From Deltaproteobacteria bacterium YD0425bin51 (lineage in GTDB: Bacteria > Desulfobacterota > Desulfobacteria > Desulfobacterales > YD0425bin51), in NCBI GenBank assembly GCA_002753225.1, contig PDZS01000028.1, forward strand, positions 1 through 59,296: a stretch of 59,296 bases of DNA. Reading direction: 5' to 3'. Of the stretch, positions 48,114 to 55,203 are shown in pieces; the stretch's first letter is position 1, and each line of letters opens with the position of its first letter. Made by a program: the position numbers and the translations under genes. The notes under the pieces were generated by a model that had not been told where the DNA came from, searched no databases, and saw only the letters and a program-made list of their open reading frames with translations.

Positions 48114-49941
48114 CTAAGTTATATTTTGATCGTAGTAAAGATGGAGCTCCATGCTCTATAAAAGTCTCTTTAATACCAATTCTTTTAAGGGAAAAGTTTG
48201 TAATGCCAGAATCAATAAGACTTTCTATTACAGCGCTCCCAAAGCCTCCTTCCAGCATACCTTCTTCTGCAGTTATAACATTGGGTATTTTTTTTACAAG
48301 ATCATGGATTAAATCTTTATCTATTGGTTTTATAAATCTACAGTTTACAACTGTTGAAGAAATACCTTCTTTAATTAAAATAGAATAAGCAATTAATGCT
48401 TCATAAACCATTCTTCCAACTGCTAAAATCAAGAGATCTGTCCCTTCTTTTAAAATTTCAGCTTTTCCTATTGAAATTTCAGTAATGTTCTCATCAACTT
48501 CAACACCAATTCCAGAGCCTCTTGGATATCTTAAAGCAACAGGCCCTTTTTCATAAGATATAGCAGTAAATAGCATCTGACAAAGTTCATTTTCATCTTT
48601 TGGAGCCATAATAACCATATTTGGCATACTTCTTAAATATGTAATATCAAATACTCCATGATGTGTTGGTCCATCTTCTCCAACTATTCCAGCTCTATCT
48701 ATTGCAAATACAACTGGAAGAGATTCTAAACAGACATCGTGTACGATCTGGTCATAAGCCCTTTGTAAAAAGGTTGAATAAATTGCAACAACAGGCTTAA
48801 ATCCTTCTGTTGCCATACCCCCAGCAAATGTAACACCATGAGCTTCAGCAATGCCTACATCAAAAAGCCTATCAGGATAAATCTCCCCAAATTTTGTAAG
48901 CCCAGTACCTTCTGGCATAGCAGCAGTGATGGCAATAATTTTGGGATTATCTTTTGCAAGTTTTATCATTGTGTTTCCAAAGACTTCTGTATAACTTGGA
49001 ATAGAATTTTTAGAAACAGATGTTCCAGTTTTTATATCAAAGCTTCCTATGCCATGAAAATGAATTGGATTTTTTTCAGCAGGTCCATATCCTTTCCCTT
49101 TTTTAGTTTTTATATGAAGAAGAACTGGCTCATTTATGTTTTTTATGTTTTCTAAAATATCGATAAGATGATCTAAATTATGACCATCTATTGGTCCAAA
49201 ATATTCAAAATTAAAGGCTTCGAAAAGCATTCCAGGTGTTCCGAAAGTCTTTAAAGACTCCTCAGATCTTTTTGCTAATTTATAAACATAATCGCCAATT
49301 TTAGGCAATGATTTTAAAAAAATGCCAAATTCTTTTCTCAAGTTTTGAAGATATGTTGTAGAATATTTACGGCTTAAAAAAGAGGAAAGCGCTCCAACAT
49401 TTCTTGATATAGACATATCATTATCATTTAAAATAACAATAATACCTTTATGAATATCTCCTGCTGCGTTTAATCCTTCATAAGCAAGTCCCCCTGTCAT
49501 TGAACCATCACCAATAACTGCTACAACTTTTGAGTCTTGTTTTTTTAAACGTTTAGCACAGGCAATACCAAGACCTGCTGAAATAGATGTGCTGCTGTGT
49601 CCTGTAGTAAATCCATCATACAAACTTTCACTTATTCTAGTAAAACCAGAAATCCCACCATGTTTACGAAGAGTATCAAAATTTCTGTTTCGTCCTGTCA
49701 AAATTTTATGAGCATAAGCTTGATGTCCTACATCCCATATAATTTTATCCATTGGAGAATCAAAAACGTAATGGATGGCAATAGCAATTTCAACAGCTCC
49801 CAGACTTGGTGCTAGATGTCCCCCTGTTTTGGAAACTGTTTCAACCATTAATTTTCGTATTTCTTTTGCTACAATCTCCAATTCGTTTCTGGAAAGACAT
49901 TTTAAATCAGCGGGAGAATCAATATACTCCAAAAAAGCCAC
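48079..49941 (-). CDS. dxs: 1-deoxy-D-xylulose-5-phosphate synthase
   Basis: First enzyme of the MEP isoprenoid pathway; joins pyruvate and glyceraldehyde 3-phosphate using thiamine diphosphate. 620 aa, normal length. Markers are HQAYAHKILTGR, TTGHSSTSISAGLG, the ThDP motif GDGSMTGGLAYEGLN to LNDNDMSIS, and the DRAGIVGEDGPTHHG transketolase segment. The start is GTG at 49941 with AGGAG about 11 nt upstream. Its first 83 bp, start codon and ribosome-binding site are duplicated at 51512-51614. The usual upstream partner ispA is missing, and only a stub of xseB remains. Confidence 0.97.
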   Translation of the reverse strand: MAFLEYIDSPADLKCLSRNELEIVAKEIRKLMVETVSKTGGHLAPSLGAVEIAIAIHYVFDSPMDKIIWDVGHQAYAHKILTGRNRNFDTLRKHGGISGFTRISESLYDGFTTGHSSTSISAGLGIACAKRLKKQDSKVVAVIGDGSMTGGLAYEGLNAAGDIHKGIIVILNDNDMSISRNVGALSSFLSRKYSTTYLQNLRKEFGIFLKSLPKIGDYVYKLAKRSEESLKTFGTPGMLFEAFNFEYFGPIDGHNLDHLIDILENIKNINEPVLLHIKTKKGKGYGPAEKNPIHFHGIGSFDIKTGTSVSKNSIPSYTEVFGNTMIKLAKDNPKIIAITAAMPEGTGLTKFGEIYPDRLFDVGIAEAHGVTFAGGMATEGFKPVVAIYSTFLQRAYDQIVHDVCLESLPVVFAIDRAGIVGEDGPTHHGVFDITYLRSMPNMVIMAPKDENELCQMLFTAISYEKGPVALRYPRGSGIGVEVDENITEISIGKAEILKEGTDLLILAVGRMVYEALIAYSILIKEGISSTVVNCRFIKPIDKDLIHDLVKKIPNVITAEEGMLEGGFGSAVIESLIDSGITNFSLKRIGIKETFIEHGAPSLLRSKYNLDASAIVKLAKS

Positions 49942-49961
49942 AATAAATATAACTCCTTTCT
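49859..49961. repeat. Direct repeat copy A (dxs start and leader)
   Basis: 103 bp spanning the dxs Shine-Dalgarno, GTG start and first 28 codons match 51512-51614 with 3 mismatches. Two of the three mismatches fall between the ribosome-binding site and the start codon. The near identity implies a fairly recent duplication. Confidence 0.92.
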
Positions 49962-49984
49962 GTAATAATTATTAATGCAAAAAG

Positions 49985-50015
49985 AATAATAGGGATATCT
50001 TTATTATTTTTCAAT
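49985..50015 (-). pseudogene. Short remnant resembling the 3' part of a receiver/kinase gene
   Basis: About 31 bp match 51749-51779 inside the neighbouring hybrid kinase gene with 3 mismatches, in the same orientation relative to the dxs copy. Translation on the minus strand gives LKNNKDIPIIL, a receiver-domain strand. Relative to the kinase-dxs spacing at 51.6 kb, about 111 bp are missing. This suggests a kinase gene once lay directly upstream of the present dxs. Confidence 0.5.
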
Positions 50016-50024
50016 CTTTATATT

Positions 50025-50067
50025 ATTCATTGAAATATCAACTATTATGTTTGAATTTTCAATGAAT
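50025..50067. repeat. AT-rich inverted repeat upstream of the DUF4143 ATPase gene
   Basis: Arms 50025-50041 and 50051-50067 (17 bp, 15 matching) with a 9-nt spacer lie 18 bp before the ATPase start. The position fits an operator or a leader hairpin for that gene; it could also end readthrough towards dxs. Confidence 0.5.
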
Positions 50068-50085
50068 ATTTGATATTTTATATTT

Positions 50086-51234
50086 ATGAGCTTTATAGAT
50101 AGAACAACTGACATTAAAAACATATTAAACAGGATAACCCTTTTTCCTGTAACAGCTATACTTGGTCCAAGGCAGTGCGGAAAAACTACTATAGCAAGAA
50201 ATCTTAAATATGATCACTATTTTGATCTTGAAAATCCAAGAGATGCCGTCAGGCTAGAACACCCTCAGCTAGCTTTAGAGGATTTAGAAGGTTTAATAGT
50301 TATTGATGAAATACAGCGTTTTCCTGATTTATTTCCTCTTATCCGCTATATAGTAGATAACAATTTAAAACAAAAATATCTTATTTTAGGCAACGCTTCA
50401 GAAAGTCTTATCAAACAGAGTTCTGAATCTCTTGCAGGGAGGATTGCATATTATCATCTAGGAGGCTTTAGAATTCATGATGTTGATAAATTAAATATAA
50501 AAAAATTATGGCTAAGAGGTGGGTTTCCAGCTTCTTTTACATCTGAATCAGATGAATCAAGCTCTTTTTGGAAGGAAAATTTTATTTCGACATTTTTGGA
50601 ACGAGACATTCCCCAGTTAGGAATAAAAATACCAGGTTATACGCTAGGAAAATTTTGGAGTATGCTAAGTCATTATCATGGACAGGTTTTAAACTATTCA
50701 GAACTTGCACGTTCATTTGGCATTTCTGACATGACAGCACGTAGATATATTGATATTTTAGCAGGAACATTTATGATTAGACTTTTGCATCCATGGTATG
50801 TAAATACAGGAAAAAGGCTTGTTAAAAATCCAAAGATTTTAATTAAGGATTCAGGAATTTTTCATTCACTTATGCGTATTGAAACTTTGGAACAGCTTTT
50901 TTCTCATAATAAAATAGGCGCATCATGGGAGAGTTTTGGAATAGAGTGCGTTTGTCGTAGCATTGATAAACCAGACCAGATGTTTTATTTTTGGAGCACT
51001 CATTCAGGAGCTGAATTAGATTTATTTTGGCAGCATGGTGGAAAAAACTGGGGTGTTGAATTTAAGTACGCTGATGCCCCTAGATTAACAAAATCCATGA
51101 AAATAAGTTTAACAGATTTAAACTTATCATATTTATGGGTTATATATCCTGGCAAGGAAAGATACAAATTAACAAATGTTATTGAAGTGCTTCCCTTAGC
51201 AGACATTCCTTTGCAATGGGATTATCCAAGCTAA
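50086..51234 (+). CDS. AAA_14/DUF4143 ATP-binding protein
   Basis: A 382-aa P-loop ATPase. Walker A is GPRQCGKT (about 27-34), Walker B is LIVIDEIQRFPDLFPLIR, and sensor 1 is YLILGNASESL, usually GSAS in this family. A central winged-helix-like stretch (LNYSELARSFGISDMTARRYI) leads to the C-terminal DUF4143 nuclease-like fold, with FYFWSTHSGAELDLFW and WGVEFKYA resembling a PD-(D/E)XK core. These genes are mobile, patchily distributed and of unknown role. It lies opposite to all flanking genes and between remnants of xseB and dxs, so it was probably inserted there. Confidence 0.9.
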   Translation: MSFIDRTTDIKNILNRITLFPVTAILGPRQCGKTTIARNLKYDHYFDLENPRDAVRLEHPQLALEDLEGLIVIDEIQRFPDLFPLIRYIVDNNLKQKYLILGNASESLIKQSSESLAGRIAYYHLGGFRIHDVDKLNIKKLWLRGGFPASFTSESDESSSFWKENFISTFLERDIPQLGIKIPGYTLGKFWSMLSHYHGQVLNYSELARSFGISDMTARRYIDILAGTFMIRLLHPWYVNTGKRLVKNPKILIKDSGIFHSLMRIETLEQLFSHNKIGASWESFGIECVCRSIDKPDQMFYFWSTHSGAELDLFWQHGGKNWGVEFKYADAPRLTKSMKISLTDLNLSYLWVIYPGKERYKLTNVIEVLPLADIPLQWDYPS

Positions 51235-51248
51235 ATTTACATAACTAA

Positions 51249-51293
51249 CTATTCTATTTTTTTTAATGAATCTTCAAAATTTTGTTTAGCCAT
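51249..51293 (-). pseudogene. xseB: 5' remnant of exodeoxyribonuclease VII small subunit gene (xseB)
   Basis: Fourteen codons, MAKQNFEDSLKKIE, then TAG. The peptide matches the typical XseB start (MAKxxFExSLKKLE), and TAGGA lies 7 nt before the ATG, so it looks like a genuine gene start cut off. In many bacteria xseB lies just upstream of ispA-dxs. The break is 15 bp from the end of the DUF4143 gene. The short length makes the call moderate. Confidence 0.55.
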
Positions 51294-51342
51294 TATTTTA
51301 TCCTATAAAGTTAAAATTTTGGCTCATGTCGGCTTCAAGATG

Positions 51343-51498
51343 TAATACTCGATGTTCAAGTTTTTTTAAACTCGGACAATAAAAAGGCGCGTCATTCCGG
51401 GCGTAGCGAAGCGGAGACCCGGAATCCATGAGGATGTCTAAGCCACTGGATTCCCGCTTTCGCGGGAATGACACAAAAAAATTGAACATCGAGTAATA
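51343..51498. mobile_element. MITE-like element, 156 bp, with terminal inverted repeats
   Basis: Termini TAATACTCGATGTTCAA (51343-51359) and its inverse (51482-51498) match at 16 of 17 positions, each followed inward by a T or A run. TA at both outer ends fits the TA target duplication of IS630/Tc1-type elements. Inside are two G+C-rich hairpins: ATTCCGGG/CCCGGAAT (51394-51425) and ATTCCCGC/GCGGGAAT (51450-51469), framed by GTCATTCC/GGAATGAC. No transposase is encoded. Similar GTCATTCC-type palindromes are dispersed in many proteobacterial genomes. Confidence 0.75.
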
Positions 51499-51594
51499 CT
51501 AAATTTCTTTCATTTCTTTTGCCACAATCTCCAATTCGTTTCTGGAAAGACATTTTAAATCAGCGGGAGAATCAATATACTCCAAAAAAGCCAC
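51499..51594 (-). pseudogene. Truncated second copy of the dxs 5' end
   Basis: A GTG start and ribosome-binding site identical in layout to dxs are followed by codons starting MAFLEYIDSPADLKCLSR. The frame leaves dxs after about 27 codons and stops at TAG (51499-51501), one base beyond the MITE-like element. It lies 22 bp after the end of the hybrid kinase gene. Any translated product would be a non-functional 31-aa peptide. Confidence 0.85.
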
Positions 51595-51614
51595 AATACA
51601 TAAAACTCCTTTCT
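51512..51614. repeat. Direct repeat copy B (dxs start and leader)
   Basis: Second copy of the 103-bp sequence at 49859-49961, 1653 bp away, with 100 of 103 bases identical. The two copies flank the DUF4143 gene, the xseB remnant and the MITE-like element. Confidence 0.92.
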
Positions 51615-51616
51615 TG

Positions 51617-53464
51617 TTAAATTTTATTCAAAGCATTTCTAATTGCAATTGAGAGAATATTCTTCTCTATTGGTTTTATCAAAATTGATTTAATTCCAAC
51701 TTTTTCAGCTTCTTCCCTAAAAGAATCATCAGTTAAACCAGTTAATAAAATAATAGGGATATCTTTATTGATTTTCAATATTTCTTTTGAAAATTCAATT
51801 CCTTTCATTTTTGGCATGGTCATGTCTGTAATTATTAAATCATAGTTAGGTGGATTATTTTTTAATATATCTAAGACTTGAATAGGTGATGTATAAGTTA
51901 TAACACTATATCCCAAATTTTTCAGGATATTTTCCATCATTTTAACAATTTCTTCTTCATCATCAATAAACAATATAGTTTCACTTCCTCTAATTATTTC
52001 AGATTGATCTATGTTTTCATCTTTTGTTGATGTTGTATGAATTGGAAAAAAAATGTTAAATATAGTGCCTTTGTTAATTTTGCTTTCAAAAAAAATTTTC
52101 CCTTGATAATTTTGGACAATACTATGAACAATTGATAATCCAAGTCCTGTTCCTTCACCCAATTCTTTTGTGGTAAAATATGGATTAAATATTTTATCTT
52201 GAACTTTTGGATCAATACCTTTACCTGTATCTTCAACAGTCATTTTTATAAGTGATTGATCTTCAGAATTTTCAATATTGATGGTTAAAAGTCCACCTTT
52301 TTCATTCATTGACTTTGCGGCATTTAAGCACAGATTCATAAGTAACTGATTAATTTCAGTTGGGTCTCCAAATAATCTATCATTTTTGCATTTGATATTT
52401 TGCTTAATCTCTATATGGGGAAGTATTATTGCTCTTAGCATTTTTAGAGATTCCTTTACTAATGGAACAAGGTTAAATGATTGCTTTACTATTTGGGTTT
52501 TACGGCTGAATGTTAGAATTTTTTTAGCAAGATCTTTGGCTCTCAAGCAAGCTTTATAAATATGATTAATATTGTCATGACTTTTATGATCTTTTGGTAT
52601 TTCATCAATTACTAATTGGGTGTTTCCCATTATTATAGCAATTATATTGTTAAAATCATGCGCAATACCACCTGCAAGCATTCCAATAGCTTCGATTTTT
52701 TGTGATTGTCGCAGTTGCATTTCTAATAGTATTTGTTCTGTAATGTTTCTAGAAATGGCTCTAGCATTTTGAAATTTATAATCCATAAAGTATGGGACAA
52801 CATTTATTTCAACGTCTATTTTTTTTCTGCTTTTTGATAAAAAAGCAATTCTCAAACATTTAATTATAGAACCAGTTATAACTTTTTTAAATTCTTTTTG
52901 GAAAATATTCTGAAAATCAGGATGAATAATTTCAAAAAAATTCTTACCTATGTATTCATCTTTTAAATAACCTAGCGTTTCTAATTCCATTCTATTTGAA
53001 TCTATAATAATACCTTTTTCATCAAAAATATTTATCATATCTAAGGCATCTTCAAATAATGTTTTATATTTTAGCTCACTCTCTTTTATTTTTTTTTCCA
53101 TTGAGCTTTTTTCAAGAGCCATTTGAATGGTTATATTTAGTTCCTTTTCACTAAAAGGCTTTATAAGATAGCCATATGGTCTGATTGATTTTGCCCGCTC
53201 GATAATTGAATTGTCAGAAAAAGCAGTAAGAAAAATTATAGGGATATCATATATCTGTGTAATTTTAGATGCTGTATCTATTCCATCAATTTCACCTTTT
53301 AAAACAATATCCATAATTATTAAATCAGGTTTGTCCTGTTCTGACCTATGAATAGCTTCCTTCCCGCTACTAACAATTGAAGATATATTATATCCCATGT
53401 CTTTTAATGACATAGCAATATCTTCTGCTACTAGTATTTCATCTTCAACAATTTGAATTTTCAT
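51617..53464 (-). CDS. REC-PAS-histidine kinase-REC hybrid protein
   Basis: Soluble 615-aa phosphorelay protein. The N-terminal receiver has IVEDE and phospho-site D52 (IIMDIVLKGEIDG). It is followed by a PAS domain (about 128-250; LFEDALDMINIFDEKG) and HisKA with H269 in GGIAHDFNNII. The HATPase has DTGKGID and GTGLGLSI, and the second receiver has FIDDEEE and D547 (ITDMTMPKMKG). It is the last gene of the five-gene minus-strand signalling block, 8 bp after the HisKA_2 kinase. The dxs fragment follows it directly. Confidence 0.93.
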   Translation of the reverse strand: MKIQIVEDEILVAEDIAMSLKDMGYNISSIVSSGKEAIHRSEQDKPDLIIMDIVLKGEIDGIDTASKITQIYDIPIIFLTAFSDNSIIERAKSIRPYGYLIKPFSEKELNITIQMALEKSSMEKKIKESELKYKTLFEDALDMINIFDEKGIIIDSNRMELETLGYLKDEYIGKNFFEIIHPDFQNIFQKEFKKVITGSIIKCLRIAFLSKSRKKIDVEINVVPYFMDYKFQNARAISRNITEQILLEMQLRQSQKIEAIGMLAGGIAHDFNNIIAIIMGNTQLVIDEIPKDHKSHDNINHIYKACLRAKDLAKKILTFSRKTQIVKQSFNLVPLVKESLKMLRAIILPHIEIKQNIKCKNDRLFGDPTEINQLLMNLCLNAAKSMNEKGGLLTINIENSEDQSLIKMTVEDTGKGIDPKVQDKIFNPYFTTKELGEGTGLGLSIVHSIVQNYQGKIFFESKINKGTIFNIFFPIHTTSTKDENIDQSEIIRGSETILFIDDEEEIVKMMENILKNLGYSVITYTSPIQVLDILKNNPPNYDLIITDMTMPKMKGIEFSKEILKINKDIPIILLTGLTDDSFREEAEKVGIKSILIKPIEKNILSIAIRNALNKI

Positions 53465-53472
53465 AATTTATC

Positions 53473-54783
53473 TTATATGTTTTTACTAATATTAAATTGA
53501 ATATTGCATGATGTACCTTTTGTACTATCAAATTCTAAATAACCTCCAAGTTGCTTTTCAGTGAGGTTTTTAACTATATCTAAACCTATACCACTAGTAG
53601 AAAGATCTTTAGAATCATTATGTTTAAATCCAATACCATCGTCATATATACTAATATTAACTGTTTGATTATTTAATTGTTTTACAATTACAGCTATAAC
53701 ACCCTCTTGTTTTTCAGGAAAAGCATATTTAACAGAATTAGTAACAAGCTCATTTATTATTAGTCCACAAGGTATTGCATGATCAATAGAAATAGGTACT
53801 TCTTCAGAATCTACTAAAATCTTAATATTAGGGTTCCTGCCAGAGTATAATTGTTTTATATGATTAATAAGTAGTCTGATATAGGCTCCCAAATTTATTG
53901 TAGCCAAAGCCTTATTTGTGTAAAGTATGTCATGAATTAATGACATAGATCTAATTCGGCTTAAGGTATCATTAAACATCTCTTTTAATTCGGTATTTTT
54001 AATTTTTCTGGCTTGGTAGTTTAAAAGACTCATAATAAGCTGCATATTATTTTTAACCCGATGTTGTAGTTCTCTAAGCAAAATCTCTTTTTCTTTTAAA
54101 GATGCCTCTATGTTTTTTTCTGATTGTTTTCTAGCTTCTATTTCTTGTTTCAACAAGTTATTAGCTGATTCAAGTTCAGAAGTCCTTTCTTTGATTATAT
54201 CTTCAAGATTTTTTTTATGATTTTCAAGTTCGATCTGATATTTTTTTTCGTTTGTAATATCACTAATCGAGCATAAAATTTTTTTTTGATCCTTTTTTTC
54301 TTCCCAAACACTAAATACTAAACGCGTCCAGAAAAGATCTTTTCCTCTAGTAAACTGAACTTCAGTAGTCTGTTTTTCTCCTGTTCTTTGAGCTTTTACA
54401 AAAGGAACATGAAAATTTTCAATAGGAGGTAGTGCAAGCGAACTTAATCTAAGCGTTTTAAATGTTGTTTTAGTTCCTTTAAAATAAGATTTACCTGCTT
54501 TGTTTATCTGTTCAATAGTTGCATCATCATTTAAAACTGCGTAACCAATTGGAGCAAATTCAAAAAGCTCAAAAAAACGTTTTTCTGATTTTTCCCTTTG
54601 CTCTTCAGCTTCACGAAGTTGCTCATTTTGAATTTCAAGTTCAATGCGATAAACATCTAACTCATGAATGATTTTACCAAGGTCATTAATTGGAATTTGA
54701 GTATTTACTTGATTTGAATCTTTTATTAAATTTTCAGCTATTTTCCTTAGATTTGAAAACTTTGATTGTGTTTTATCAATCAT
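53473..54783 (-). CDS. PAS domain HisKA_2 (HWE-like) histidine kinase
   Basis: Soluble 436-aa kinase. A helical N-terminus, a PAS domain (about 70-190; FFELFEFAPIGYAVLNDDA) and a coiled coil (ERTSELESANNLLKQEIEA) precede the HisKA_2 segment. That segment has H241 in LLRELQHRVKNNMQ, typical of the HWE/HisKA_2 family that often signals light or stress to single receivers. The HATPase has ELVTNSVKYAF and DDGIGF. It overlaps the receiver gene upstream by 4 bp, so that receiver is its likely partner. Confidence 0.92.
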   Translation of the reverse strand: MIDKTQSKFSNLRKIAENLIKDSNQVNTQIPINDLGKIIHELDVYRIELEIQNEQLREAEEQREKSEKRFFELFEFAPIGYAVLNDDATIEQINKAGKSYFKGTKTTFKTLRLSSLALPPIENFHVPFVKAQRTGEKQTTEVQFTRGKDLFWTRLVFSVWEEKKDQKKILCSISDITNEKKYQIELENHKKNLEDIIKERTSELESANNLLKQEIEARKQSEKNIEASLKEKEILLRELQHRVKNNMQLIMSLLNYQARKIKNTELKEMFNDTLSRIRSMSLIHDILYTNKALATINLGAYIRLLINHIKQLYSGRNPNIKILVDSEEVPISIDHAIPCGLIINELVTNSVKYAFPEKQEGVIAVIVKQLNNQTVNISIYDDGIGFKHNDSKDLSTSGIGLDIVKNLTEKQLGGYLEFDSTKGTSCNIQFNISKNI

Positions 54784-55181
54784 TTTATTCCTCCAAATTC
54801 CTTGAGATTACTTTTAATGACATCGACTATCTCTTTCATATCAAATGGTTTAGTTATATATGCACAGACTCCCATATCTATTGCTTTTTTTCTGCTTTCT
54901 TCATTATCTAATATAGTAAATAAAATTACAGGTATCTTTCTTAGTTTATCATTCTGTTTAAGCTTTGTAAGAAGACTGAATCCATCTTCTTTAGGCATAA
55001 AAATATCAAGAACAATGAGAGCTGGTTTTTTACTTTTAACTAGTTCTAAACCTATTTTAGCATTTGAAGCAAGTATTGGAATAAAGTTTTCTTTTTTGAG
55101 AATCATTTCTAAAACTTTTCTATTAGCTTCATCATCGTCAATTACTAAAATAGAAGGTTTAGATTCTACATCATTAGTCAT
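54780..55181 (-). CDS. Stand-alone response regulator receiver
   Basis: CheY-like protein of 133 aa with acidic pocket D15-D17, phospho-site D59 (IVLDIFMPKEDG) and Lys in AYITKPFD. No output domain is fused. Its last 4 bp overlap the HisKA_2 kinase gene, and it lies 22 bp after the CheB-CheR gene. It may pass phosphoryl groups between these proteins. Confidence 0.93.
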   Translation of the reverse strand: MTNDVESKPSILVIDDDEANRKVLEMILKKENFIPILASNAKIGLELVKSKKPALIVLDIFMPKEDGFSLLTKLKQNDKLRKIPVILFTILDNEESRKKAIDMGVCAYITKPFDMKEIVDVIKSNLKEFGGIK

Positions 55182-55203
55182 GTTTATCTCCTGTTAAATC
55201 TTT

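Noticed and set aside
51298..51489. 63-codon minus-strand ORF across the MITE-like element
   Set aside because: It is a reading of the palindromic element (FPRKRESSG-type translation is typical of such repeats) and not a gene.
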